A DNA stretch of 50,031 bases from CAYUCJ01 sp049282265 (lineage in GTDB: Bacteria; Desulfobacterota; DSM-4660; Desulfatiglandales; Desulfatiglandaceae), in contig JBAPTR010000178.1 of assembly GCA_049282265.1 (NCBI GenBank), positions 1 through 50,031 on the forward strand, given 5' to 3'. Numbering within the stretch: position 1 is the first letter of the stretch; every line of letters begins with the position of its first letter. A model generated the notes under the pieces. It was not told where the DNA came from, made no database searches, and saw only the letters and a program-made list of their open reading frames with translations. A program made the position numbers and the translations under genes. Below, piece by piece: positions 26,600-34,881 of this stretch.

Positions 26600-28444
26600 T
26601 TACAGACCGAGCCGGTCCAGAGTTGCCGGAGTTGGTTCGCCATTGCCATCCCAACCCCGGAGCGTGTAATAGTCCTCCATTAATATCTTGAAAGGCGGTA
26701 CCTTGCCTGCCCTGAATCCCTTTTTAGCAGGCTGGAACATTCTTGACGGCAACACATCCGATGCTGCATTGTAACCATCCCGGATATTGATAAGGCGCTG
26801 AACAGTGAACATCCGTTCACCGGCATCCATCAGGTCATGAATGGAAAAGCCCCACCCGGTAACCGCATTGAAAAGTTCTTTGATTTCTGTAAATGACATA
26901 CCTCCGCCGTCAGTCATGAAGGCGCAGATCACCAGAGAGTTTAAAAGTGCAAAGTAGTCCTGGCATCCGGCTGCCACCATGCTTTGATTTTCTTTTTCAA
27001 AAAACCTTACCGTGCCTTTCCTGATGCCGATTTCGGGGATAAAAAAGCCACCCATCTCCACATCCTCACATCCTCCTCTGAAATGACAGGCCCCACGGGT
27101 GCCGGTAGCATACGTAGGAGCAAGGGAGATGCATGAGCGGGCATCATGAGAGGGAAAATCAAGCCCCTTGCAATGTACCACAGATTCCGCGGCCTCAGTG
27201 CTGATCTTCTCGGCGGCCCTCAGTGTCCCTGCTGAAAATATGGCGCCAAAGCCCTCTTTATTGCCAATCTGCTCCAGCAATGCAAAGAGAACCTCAGGAT
27301 CTCCCCATTTGAGCTCCAAACCGGCGGTGTCCTTGGTTGTGATCCAGCCCTTTTCAAAACACTGCATGGCAAACCCGATCATGGCTCCCGCTGAAATGGT
27401 GTCGAGTCCCAAGCGGTTCGCCATATCATTGCCCTTGGCAACTACCATGGGGTCATCGATGAGGAGATTAGAACCCATCATTCCATAGGTCTCATACTCC
27501 GGTCCCACCCCTTCCAGAGCATACTCAGAGGGTTCTTTTACTGAAATTTTCCGATGGCACCCGATGGGACAAAATTTGCAGGGATACGGGACAGCATTTA
27601 AGATTTTTGTGGAGTTTGGAGCACCCAGCTTTTTTGCTCCTTCCGGCCAGACATCGCCCTCCCAGTACTTAATGGGCATATCCCCGAGGCTTTCAGCTGT
27701 TTCACACAAGCCGGGAGTCCCGTGTTCCCTGAACCCGTTCTCCCTGACCTCATTCAAGATCTTTTGCCGGAATTGTTTGATGAGTGCCGTGGCCTTATCA
27801 CGGTCGTACACCTCGGTTTCTCTTGTCCCCTTGACTGCAATTGCCTTGAGGCCCTTGGATCCCATGACGGCCCCCAGGCCACAACGTCCGGCAAAGCTGT
27901 GTTTGTCGACAACAACGCAGGCTATAGCAACCTGTTTCTCTCCCGCAGGTCCGATGGAAGCAACACTTAATGTCTTATCACCGGTTTCATTTCGGATCGC
28001 ATCAATAGTTTCGTAGCTATCCTTTCCCCATAAATGGGCAGCATCTTTGATCTCAATGCTGTCATCAACTATCTGGAGGTATATCGGCTTTTCAGCTGCC
28101 CCTTGAACTACAAGCATGTCATAACCGGCATCTTTCAACGCAGGTCCCCAATCAGCTCCCGCAGCCGTATCAGCAAAAGTGCCGGTGACAGGTGAAATCC
28201 CTGCAATACTGAATTTGGCGCCACCTGCTATCGCTGGGCCCTGAAAAGGCCCGGTTGCAAAAATAACCTTGTTATCAGGACCATAAGGATCAATTTTTCC
28301 CGGGACCTCATCAAGCAGTATTTTTGAGGCGAGGCCTGCTCCACCGATGAACTGTTTGATATCTTGTTCATCAATAAATTCGACAGATGTTTTCCTGTTT
28401 GTCAAATCTACTCTGAGTAACTTCTGCCAGTACCCGTTGCCCAT
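26600..28444 (-). CDS. Tungsten-dependent aldehyde:ferredoxin oxidoreductase (AOR family)
   Basis: About 614 residues of the AOR family: N-terminal pterin-binding domain (FIGGAGLASKILL, FATGPFQG) and the [4Fe-4S] ligands CKFCPIGC (Cys289, 292, 296) plus Cys506 in LVICAFM, at nearly the positions known for Pyrococcus AOR. Such enzymes oxidise aldehydes to acids (or run in reverse) using a tungsten bis-pterin and ferredoxin. The island lacks a visible NAD(P)-linked semialdehyde dehydrogenase, so this could convert 2-oxoglutarate semialdehyde to 2-oxoglutarate (inference). The open frame continues upstream into a repeat, but the Met at 28444 (AGGTGG ahead) is the true start. First gene of the leftward operon. 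Confidence 0.9.
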   Translation of the reverse strand: MGNGYWQKLLRVDLTNRKTSVEFIDEQDIKQFIGGAGLASKILLDEVPGKIDPYGPDNKVIFATGPFQGPAIAGGAKFSIAGISPVTGTFADTAAGADWGPALKDAGYDMLVVQGAAEKPIYLQIVDDSIEIKDAAHLWGKDSYETIDAIRNETGDKTLSVASIGPAGEKQVAIACVVVDKHSFAGRCGLGAVMGSKGLKAIAVKGTRETEVYDRDKATALIKQFRQKILNEVRENGFREHGTPGLCETAESLGDMPIKYWEGDVWPEGAKKLGAPNSTKILNAVPYPCKFCPIGCHRKISVKEPSEYALEGVGPEYETYGMMGSNLLIDDPMVVAKGNDMANRLGLDTISAGAMIGFAMQCFEKGWITTKDTAGLELKWGDPEVLFALLEQIGNKEGFGAIFSAGTLRAAEKISTEAAESVVHCKGLDFPSHDARSCISLAPTYATGTRGACHFRGGCEDVEMGGFFIPEIGIRKGTVRFFEKENQSMVAAGCQDYFALLNSLVICAFMTDGGGMSFTEIKELFNAVTGWGFSIHDLMDAGERMFTVQRLINIRDGYNAASDVLPSRMFQPAKKGFRAGKVPPFKILMEDYYTLRGWDGNGEPTPATLDRLGL

Positions 28445-28479
28445 GAAGTACCACCTCCACTTTTTCAACCTTTCTCTTT

Positions 28480-28631
28480 GATGACTTCGTAAAAAGGCAT
28501 CATCGTGCCCATGGACGGGCACGCAAATCAATGGGGTGCAGCGCAACCCTTTGATTTGTAAGTAAAAAAAAATCACACTTTTCGGTTTCCGTCAGTAAAA
28601 AGTCCAGGGACGGACTTTTTACGGTTCCATC
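28480..28631 (+). repeat. Repeat A (MITE-like), copy 1
   Basis: 152 bp from GATGACTTCG to GGTTCCATC. The hexamer CTCTTT stands on both sides (28474-28479 and 28632-28637), a target duplication. Ends are imperfect inverted repeats around GTAAAAAG / CTTTTTAC. Inside are hairpins GTGCCC-GGGCAC, CAAATCAA-TTTGATTTG and AAAAAGTCC-GGACTTTTT. It sits between the promoter at 28722-28749 and the aldehyde oxidoreductase start, so it is in the mRNA leader, in antisense orientation. Confidence 0.9.
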
Positions 28632-28721
28632 CTCTTTGGTATCGTTCCCCAATTGTTGTCTGGGATCACAGTCAGAAGGATATCTCCAAGCGTGAAGTTC
28701 ATATCTGATGAAGCTTATACC

Positions 28722-28749
28722 AGTATATGGTGATTCTCAAACCTGTCAA
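28722..28749 (-). promoter_or_regulatory. Sigma70-type promoter ahead of the aldehyde oxidoreductase operon
   Basis: On the minus strand TTGACA (28744-28749) is followed after 16 bases by TATACT (28722-28727). This predicts a start near 28714 and a leader of about 270 nt that contains repeat A copy 1. Seen by eye; not verified. Confidence 0.6.
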
Positions 28750-28780
28750 GAAATAATGGGTTTGCATCTCATTAAAATAT

Positions 28781-28792
28781 AACAAATTTGTT
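28781..28792. promoter_or_regulatory. Palindrome upstream of the promoter, possible operator
   Basis: AACAAATTTGTT is a perfect 12-bp palindrome about 32 bases upstream of the -35 box of the leftward promoter, a place suited to an activator. The region is AT-rich. The binding protein is unknown and no regulator gene lies in the island. Confidence 0.35.
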
Positions 28793-28931
28793 TGATTTGA
28801 GTAAGAACAGGATAGAGTCCAGAGGTAAATAAAACCATCCAAAGAGATTTGAAAATAAGCATCCATTATGTTATGAATCAATGCTGACACATCGGGTGAA
28901 ATGATCAAGAGTCCTGAGGACCGGACTTTTT

Positions 28932-29204
28932 ATGACGCTATCAGGCATGGCACGAGAGAAAGAAAAAAACGAAACCCCCACAGGCATGCAGGCAAAACTG
29001 CTGCAGTTGGAGGCATTGGTCGCCCGGAAGGGCGTTCATCTGCACTATGACCGACTGGAAGCGGCAGGTCTCAAGTTGAAGGGAGGTATCTGCAAAATCA
29101 GGGGAGAACACCATCTCTTCATCGACAGGCGAAAATCCCCTGCAGAGAGGGTGGACATTCTCAAAGATTGCCTCACCTCTTTCCCGCCCACAGAGGCTTC
29201 ATGA
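28932..29204 (+). CDS. Small hypothetical protein
   Basis: 90 residues or slightly fewer: the ATG at 28932 falls in the tail of a repeat-A-like remnant (GTCCTGAGG...CCGGACTTTTT), so the Met at 28947 may be the real start. The C-terminal part GLKLKGGICKIRGEHHLFIDRRKSP-type stretch, followed by ERVDILKDCL, has the look of a conserved small family I have seen in Deltaproteobacteria and Myxobacteria, but I cannot name a function. Charged and soluble, no signal peptide, no membrane segment. Stands alone between the island and a convergent small gene. Confidence 0.55.
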   Translation: MTLSGMAREKEKNETPTGMQAKLLQLEALVARKGVHLHYDRLEAAGLKLKGGICKIRGEHHLFIDRRKSPAERVDILKDCLTSFPPTEAS

Positions 29205-29236
29205 AAGGAAAGGCGCAACACGGCCGAGTGGGCATG

Positions 29237-29419
29237 TCAACCGTGAGGGCGATGGGTCACGCTACAATCTTCCCGGCTGGTGCCGGCGGGGCATGAAACC
29301 TCTCCGCAACTGCACACGCTCTTCTTCTTGCCGGTGAACGATCTGTAAATGGATCTTCCCGACAGGAAAGCGGCGATCGCCACTACACCCCAGACTATAA
29401 CAGATTGTATCATATTCAT
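29237..29419 (-). CDS. Small cysteine-rich membrane protein (FeoB-associated type)
   Basis: 60 residues: one N-terminal membrane helix (SVIVWGVVAIAAFLSG), a basic stretch, then CSCGEVSCPAG and a further Cys. This layout is that of the small Cys-rich membrane proteins often encoded beside feoB; no feo gene is seen here, so a role in iron transport is not shown. The ribosome site is weak, and a second Met at position 3 could be the start. Confidence 0.5.
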   Translation of the reverse strand: MNMIQSVIVWGVVAIAAFLSGRSIYRSFTGKKKSVCSCGEVSCPAGTSREDCSVTHRPHG

Positions 29420-29530
29420 ATGGGCACCATGCTCTCTTTTTCGTGTTTGAGAACATTTAAAAGATAAGGACCGACGAACGGGAATGCAAGCAGGAACTTC
29501 ACCATCAGACTATCCGGACAGTGGAAACAA

Positions 29531-30823
29531 ATGCATCAGGGCGGGCTTCCGATGATCCGTCAGCGTCATAATGTCCGTGCCATGGGCAGGGGCGCCCAAC
29601 CTGCCCCCCGCCCCACCATTGGAGCTGCAAAAAAAGCCCTTTCATGTCTCGTCTTTTTGCTCTTTTTTGCACCTCCGCTCCATCATGGGTGCCTTTGTCA
29701 GGCCGGCTCTCTTGTTCCCTGTCTCAAGGATATCCCTCCCCAGGTCGGATTCATTGCAGCCGACGCCAATGGAAAAATCCTGGCCAAAAGGCATGAAACC
29801 GATCAATTCGTTCCCGCCTCAACCTTGAAAATACTTACCGCCCTTGCATCCCTTCACTACCTGGGTCCGGCCTACCGATTCAACACCGAGTTTTTCCTTT
29901 CGCCGGAAAAGGATCTCATAGTAAAAGGCTATGGGGATCCGCTTCTCATATCAGAGGTTTGGAAAGAAATTTCGCAGCAGCTCGCCCTGAAGCTCCATGG
30001 GTTCCGGGATCTCGTTCTCGACAGCTCCTATTTTTCCCCGGCAATCCGTATTCCCGGGGTGAACAGTTCAACGAATCCCTATGATGCCCCTGTTGGAGCC
30101 CTGTGCGCGAATTTCAACACGTTTTTTTTCGAGCGCAACTCCGGGAATGGCGTCCTGTCCGCCGAGCCCCAGACCCCGATGATCCCTTTTGCGAAAAAGA
30201 AGATTCGACAACTGCGCGAAAGAAAGGGTCGTTATACGTTTTCACACGATAGCCGGGAAGGAGCCAGATACGCAGGGGAGCTTCTCCGGTACTTCCTCGA
30301 AAAAAATGGGGTCGAGGGGAGGGGCCGCGTTCGACATGGAATCCGTGCGCCCGAAGATTCCCTGATTTATACCTACCGGTCCGGATTCACCTTGGAAGAA
30401 ATTCTTAGAAAAATGTTCAAGTTTTCCAATAATTTTATGGCGAACCAGCTACTGATCAGTCTGGGAGGGCATGTCTATGGAGCGCCCTCCACGCTTGCCA
30501 AGGGACGAAGTGCCATTCTTCAATATGCAAGAGAAAACCTGAGGCTGAAGGATCTTGAACTCGTGGAAGGTTCAGGTATTTCCAGGGAAAACCGCATGTC
30601 TCCCGAGGACATGCTCATGGTGCTCAAACAGTTCAGACCCTATCGCCGGCTCTTGGCGCGAAAGGGCTCGTTTCTCTACAAGACGGGCACCCTCACGGGT
30701 ATTCACACGCGTGCCGGTTTCTACGAAAAATCACCGGGCACTCCCGGTTATTTCGTTCTTTTCCTGAACCACGGCGAAGTTGATGCGGATGGTTTCATGC
30801 GTTGTCTTGGCAGGCTTTTTTGA
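29531..30823 (+). CDS. dacB: D-alanyl-D-alanine carboxypeptidase/endopeptidase (PBP4, S13 family)
   Basis: 430 residues or fewer. All three motifs of the serine penicillin-binding fold are present: SxxK in ASTLK, SxN in FSNNFMANQ, and KTG in YKTGTLTGI. The order and spacing, with a long insertion between SxxK and SxN, fit class C PBP4 (DacB), which trims peptidoglycan peptides in the periplasm. A hydrophobic segment (LSCLVFLLFFAPPL) at about 38-52 serves as signal; the reading frame before it is unusually long, so a start closer to that segment (for instance Met at residue 18) is possible. Shorter than the 477-residue E. coli enzyme. Confidence 0.87.
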   Translation: MHQGGLPMIRQRHNVRAMGRGAQPAPRPTIGAAKKALSCLVFLLFFAPPLHHGCLCQAGSLVPCLKDIPPQVGFIAADANGKILAKRHETDQFVPASTLKILTALASLHYLGPAYRFNTEFFLSPEKDLIVKGYGDPLLISEVWKEISQQLALKLHGFRDLVLDSSYFSPAIRIPGVNSSTNPYDAPVGALCANFNTFFFERNSGNGVLSAEPQTPMIPFAKKKIRQLRERKGRYTFSHDSREGARYAGELLRYFLEKNGVEGRGRVRHGIRAPEDSLIYTYRSGFTLEEILRKMFKFSNNFMANQLLISLGGHVYGAPSTLAKGRSAILQYARENLRLKDLELVEGSGISRENRMSPEDMLMVLKQFRPYRRLLARKGSFLYKTGTLTGIHTRAGFYEKSPGTPGYFVLFLNHGEVDADGFMRCLGRLF

Positions 30824-30899
30824 ACTCTTGAAAAAATGCGGCAAAGATTTACCCATGACGCTTCAACGGCGGCAATGATCGATCACCCATTGCCGCGAA

Positions 30900-31178
30900 T
30901 TACTTTTTGAAAAGCGCCTCAAGGGCCTGTTTGGCCTCATCAGATCGGTTCATGTTCCGACCGGATGCACCCCTGGGAACAAAATAGTCGCAGAAATTGG
31001 ACCTTTCTTTATCCACAACCCTTTCCGCCGACACTTCCCTGCACTCATTGTAGGCGTGAACATCATAGAACTTGCACTGCTTGCAGCATTTCAGATCCCT
31101 GCCGCAGTGAGGGCAGGTCTCCCGCCGGCCGATCTTCTTCCCGGCCTCCATTTCCTTCCTACAAAAAAAACAATGCAT
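30900..31178 (-). CDS. Small cysteine-rich zinc-ribbon protein
   Basis: 92 residues with many Cys: CFFC near the start, CPHCGRDLKCCKQC, then a single Cys in NECRE and another in NFCDYF. The pattern suggests two zinc sites. The middle (CKFYDVHAYNECRE) is a conserved stretch in proteins from delta-proteobacteria whose function is not known to me. I start at the ATG at 31178, with GGAGG ten bases ahead, rather than at an earlier in-frame codon. Convergent with the carboxypeptidase gene. Confidence 0.65.
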   Translation of the reverse strand: MHCFFCRKEMEAGKKIGRRETCPHCGRDLKCCKQCKFYDVHAYNECREVSAERVVDKERSNFCDYFVPRGASGRNMNRSDEAKQALEALFKK

Positions 31179-31210
31179 CTTTGCATATCCTCCAATATCA
31201 GTTGACTGTT

Positions 31211-31239
31211 TTGACAATGATCCGGGCAAGCGCTACAAT
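31211..31239 (+). promoter_or_regulatory. Sigma70-type promoter
   Basis: TTGACA at 31211-31216, a spacer of exactly 17, and TACAAT at 31234-31239. It points to the archease and rtcB genes. The predicted start near 31246 leaves repeat A copy 2 within the leader. Confidence 0.6.
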
Positions 31240-31268
31240 AACTCTGAAAAGGACGTGCCGTTAAGATT

Positions 31269-31423
31269 GATGGCTTTGTAAAAAGTCATCAACGTGCCCA
31301 TGGACGGGCACGCAAATCAATGGGGTGCATCGCAACCCGTTGATTTGTAAGGAAAACGAAAATCACACTTTTCGGTTTCTGTGAGTAAAAAGTCCTGAGG
31401 ACCGGACTTTTTGCGGTTCCATC
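31269..31423 (+). repeat. Repeat A (MITE-like), copy 2
   Basis: 155 bp from GATGGCTTTG to GGTTCCATC, flanked on both sides by AAGATT (31263-31268 and 31424-31429), a clear 6-bp target duplication. Four hairpins in a row: GTGCCC/GGGCAC, CAAATCAA/TTGATTTG, CGAAAA/TTTTCG and AAAAAGTCC/GGACTTTTT. Placed in the leader between the promoter and the archease gene, in sense orientation. Confidence 0.92.
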
Positions 31424-31517
31424 AAGATTAGCCAATACCCAAAACCAACGTCGATATGAGAATCTGAACACCCATAGGCGACGCTTCATTTATGATTACT
31501 CTTCAAGGCATTCAATC

Positions 31518-31937
31518 ATGTCGGACTTCAGCATCATTGATCACACGGCCGACCTGGGGCTGAAAGTCCGGGGAGAGACCCTTGAGAAACTATTTGAAAA
31601 TGCAGCCGGCTGCATGATCCGGCTCGCCGTTAAAATCCCCAATTCACGTCCCACCGAAACTCTCGAGGTCCACGTTTCCGGGAGCGACCTGGAAGATCTC
31701 CTGGTTCGCTGGTTGGGGGAAATCCTCTATTATTTTGAAGGTGAGAAAAAAATAGCCACAAAGACGCGCATCACCTCCATCTCCCCGCAACATCTGGATG
31801 CGACCCTCCAGATCATCCGCTATGATCCGGCCCTTCATGAACTCCTTTCCGAAATCAAGGCGGTTACCTACCACCAGATCCGGGTTTCTCAGAAAGAAGA
31901 TCGGGTGTGGAAGGCCCGAGTGATATTTGACCTTTAG
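31518..31937 (+). CDS. Archease
   Basis: A 139-residue protein with the archease signature IDHTADLGLKVRG at the N-terminus and the metal-binding Asp near the C-terminal IFDL. Archease stimulates and widens the NTP use of the RNA ligase RtcB, helping its turnover after guanylation. The rtcB gene starts 97 bp downstream, the usual pairing, which strengthens the call. A short leader with repeat A and a promoter at 31211-31239 lie upstream. Confidence 0.93.
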   Translation: MSDFSIIDHTADLGLKVRGETLEKLFENAAGCMIRLAVKIPNSRPTETLEVHVSGSDLEDLLVRWLGEILYYFEGEKKIATKTRITSISPQHLDATLQIIRYDPALHELLSEIKAVTYHQIRVSQKEDRVWKARVIFDL

Positions 31938-32033
31938 CCCGAATTTTCCACCAATAATCCACTGCAACGGAGATCAATGAGAAACCCAGGCTAGCCCGTC
32001 TTGGGTGATGAGGAATTGAAAGGAGCCTTTTTC

Positions 32034-33473
32034 ATGGACATAGAACTGAAAAAACTGGATTCCTTCCGATGGGTCATTCCCAAAACAGGAGCCATGCGCG
32101 TGCCCGGTCTCATCTTCTCAAATGAGCACCTGATCAAAGATATCAAAATGGATCAAAGTCTTGTTCAAGTCGCCAATGTGGCCACTCTACCGGGGATTGT
32201 CGGCCATTCTCTGGCCATGCCTGACATTCATTGGGGATACGGCTTCCCCATCGGAGGTGTGGCTGCATTCAGTCTCGATGACGGCATCGTCTCCCCCGGC
32301 GGCGTTGGATACGATATCAACTGCGGGTGCCGTCTCATGACCACCATGCTGCGGGCCGACGACATTGTCCAGGACATGGAGATGCTGGTGTCTGCCCTCT
32401 TCAGGAATATCCCGGTCGGGATCGGCTCCAGAGGAGCCATTCGACTCTCCGACAAGGCCCAGGACAAGGTCGCGCGCATGGGCGCTGCCTGGGCCGTTCA
32501 GGAAGGCTATGGAGAGCCTGATGATCTCGAACGAACCGAGGACCGCGGAACCATGGAATCTGCCGATCCCTCTTTCGTGAGTGAACGAGCACGCAAGCGG
32601 GGTTCCGACCAGCTGGGAACACTGGGATCAGGCAATCATTTTATCGAAATCGAGGTGGTTGACAAAATACATGATACAAAAAAAGCCACCGCCTTCGGTC
32701 TGTTCAAAGGCCAACTCACCATACTCGTTCATTCGGGTTCGAGGGGGTTCGGGCATCAGATTTGTGATGATTTCCTGAAAAAAATGGCTACCAGGAACCT
32801 GAATGGACCCTACCGGGTTCCCGACCGCCAATTGGCATGCGCACCCATTTCTTCGGAATTGGCACGCCAGTATTTAGCCGCAATGGCCTGCGCGGCAAAC
32901 TATGCATGGGCCAATCGGCAGGTCCTTATGCACTGGATCAGGAAAAACTTTCTTGCCACTCTGGCAATCACTCCTCGAGAGCTTGGCATGAAATTGCTTT
33001 ATGATGTCTGCCACAACATTGCCAAGCGCGAACAACACACATTGGAAGGAAAGTCCATCCCTGTCTATGTTCACCGCAAAGGCGCCACACGCGCCCTTCC
33101 TCCGCACCACCCCTTGCTGCCCCAAGCCTTCCGTCATACCGGCCAACCTGTCCTTATTCCCGGTGACATGGGAACCTTTTCCTATATCTTGGCTGGCGCA
33201 AAGGGGGCCATGGAACAGAGCTTCGGTTCAACTTGTCATGGTGCAGGACGTGTCTTGAGCCGCTCCAAGGCCGTCAAGCTGGCAAAAGACAGGTCTATTC
33301 TTCGCGAATTAAGAAATAAAGGTATCTTCGTCCAATCCCGTGGCAAAAAAACACTCAAAGAGGAAATGCCAGACGCTTATAAAGATATATCCCAGGTGGT
33401 GGAAGTCGTGCATGAAGCCGGCCTGGCGACTAAAGTGGCCAGGTTGAGGCCATTGGGCGTCATAAAAGGATAA
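32034..33473 (+). CDS. rtcB: RNA ligase RtcB (GTP-dependent tRNA/RNA repair)
   Basis: 479 residues. RtcB hallmarks: MPDIHWGYGFPIGG, GGVGYDINCGCR with the metal-binding Cys, GSGNHFIEIE, and SFGSTCHGAGR, where the His is guanylated. It joins 2',3'-cyclic phosphate or 3'-phosphate ends to 5'-OH ends. I start at the ATG at 32034, with AGGAG eight bases before it. In bacteria the enzyme repairs RNA broken by stress or toxins; nothing in the sequence shows the local trigger, although an archease partner is encoded just upstream. No Rtc regulator is nearby. Confidence 0.95.
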   Translation: MDIELKKLDSFRWVIPKTGAMRVPGLIFSNEHLIKDIKMDQSLVQVANVATLPGIVGHSLAMPDIHWGYGFPIGGVAAFSLDDGIVSPGGVGYDINCGCRLMTTMLRADDIVQDMEMLVSALFRNIPVGIGSRGAIRLSDKAQDKVARMGAAWAVQEGYGEPDDLERTEDRGTMESADPSFVSERARKRGSDQLGTLGSGNHFIEIEVVDKIHDTKKATAFGLFKGQLTILVHSGSRGFGHQICDDFLKKMATRNLNGPYRVPDRQLACAPISSELARQYLAAMACAANYAWANRQVLMHWIRKNFLATLAITPRELGMKLLYDVCHNIAKREQHTLEGKSIPVYVHRKGATRALPPHHPLLPQAFRHTGQPVLIPGDMGTFSYILAGAKGAMEQSFGSTCHGAGRVLSRSKAVKLAKDRSILRELRNKGIFVQSRGKKTLKEEMPDAYKDISQVVEVVHEAGLATKVARLRPLGVIKG

Positions 33474-33695
33474 AACTGAAGGCCGGGTTTCAGCTGAATG
33501 CTTTACAATTTTAGAAGAATTTTATCAGTATGGATGAGGCCCGTCAACCAAAAAGCAATGGCCCTTTAGCGGGACCTTCCCCTGTGAAAAATCCTTGTCT
33601 AATCCGCGATTATATCCTATAGGTGAAGTCCGCCGTCACAGTTCCGCGCATCGCGGGATGAGGAATCCAGACTAAAACTCAAGAAGGAGATGAGG

Positions 33696-34853
33696 ATGCC
33701 CTACGAACTGAGTGATGAACAGATCATGCTGAAAGAAACCGTTTCCCGCATTGCAAGAGAGCAGATTACCCCGGGCGCGGAGATGAGGGATGAAGAGGCG
33801 GTGTTCCCCTGGGACATGGTGGAAATTCTCCGGGATAACGGCCTGTTCGGTGCGGATTTTCCTGAAAAATACGGCGGCGCTGAGATGGGCTTACTGGCCC
33901 TGTGCCTCGCCATTGAAGAAATTGCGAAAGTCTGCGCCTCAACGGCGGTCGTCCTCCTGGTTCACGAACTGGGGTCAACTCCCATTTTTCTTGCCGGGAA
34001 CGAGGAGCAAAAAAACCAATACCTCCCCAGACTCGCCACGGGAGAAAATCTGATTTCTTTTGCTCTGACAGAACCCAATGCCGGATCGGACGTCTCCGGG
34101 CTGAAGACCAAGGCCGTGAAAGAGGGGGATTTCTATGTACTGAATGGCACCAAGATATTCATCTCACATGCTGATGTGGCTGAAGTCATCTGTGTAGCCG
34201 CCAGAACCGATCCCGGGGTTCCCGGGACCAAGGGGACCAGCGTGTTCATTGTGGACAAGTCTACCCCCGGCCTGAGTATCGGGAAAAAAGAAAGGAAAAT
34301 GGGAATTCGCGGCTCATCCACGGTGGAAGTCATTCTGGAGGATGTGCGGGTGCCGGCGGGGAACATTCTGACCGGGGAAGGTGCCGGGTTCCCCATCATA
34401 ATGAAAACATTAGATATTACAAGAATTCCCGTTGCCGCCCAGGCCCTAGGCATTGGCCAGGGTGCCCTTGATTATGCGCTTCAGTATACCAAGGAGCGGG
34501 TCCAGTTCGGGAAACCCCTCTTTTCATTCCAGGGCCTTCAATGGATGCTGGCGGACATGGCTGCCCAGATGGAAGCTGCCAGGCAGGTCACCTACAAAGC
34601 GGCTTCCCTGTTTGAGAAATTGCCCAAAAACCTGGACAGGTTATCCAAGGAGCTCGTTCGGTACTCGGCCATGGCGAAACTGCTGGCCGGAGAAGCGGCC
34701 ATGAAGGTGACGACGGATGCAGTTCAACTCCTTGGTGGATACGGCTTTGTCAAGGACCACCCTGTGGAGCGGATGATGCGGGATGCGAAGATAACCCAGA
34801 TATATGAGGGGACGAGCCAGATACAGAAGATTATCATCTCCGGAACAATGTGA
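33696..34853 (+). CDS. Acyl-CoA dehydrogenase
   Basis: 385 residues of the FAD-dependent acyl-CoA dehydrogenase family: FALTEPNAGSD (FAD and acyl binding), ERVQFGKPL, and the catalytic base Glu in IYEGTSQIQK near residue 371. The family oxidises acyl-CoA at C2-C3 and passes electrons to ETF. The position of the base fits short-/butyryl-chain enzymes, but substrate cannot be fixed. AAGGAG lies six bases before the ATG at 33696; the ATG at 33690 abuts it and is less likely. No ETF or thiolase gene is adjacent; the stop runs straight into repeat B. Confidence 0.92.
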   Translation: MPYELSDEQIMLKETVSRIAREQITPGAEMRDEEAVFPWDMVEILRDNGLFGADFPEKYGGAEMGLLALCLAIEEIAKVCASTAVVLLVHELGSTPIFLAGNEEQKNQYLPRLATGENLISFALTEPNAGSDVSGLKTKAVKEGDFYVLNGTKIFISHADVAEVICVAARTDPGVPGTKGTSVFIVDKSTPGLSIGKKERKMGIRGSSTVEVILEDVRVPAGNILTGEGAGFPIIMKTLDITRIPVAAQALGIGQGALDYALQYTKERVQFGKPLFSFQGLQWMLADMAAQMEAARQVTYKAASLFEKLPKNLDRLSKELVRYSAMAKLLAGEAAMKVTTDAVQLLGGYGFVKDHPVERMMRDAKITQIYEGTSQIQKIIISGTM

Positions 34854-34881
34854 TTGATAAAATCGTAAGAACTCCGTCCGT

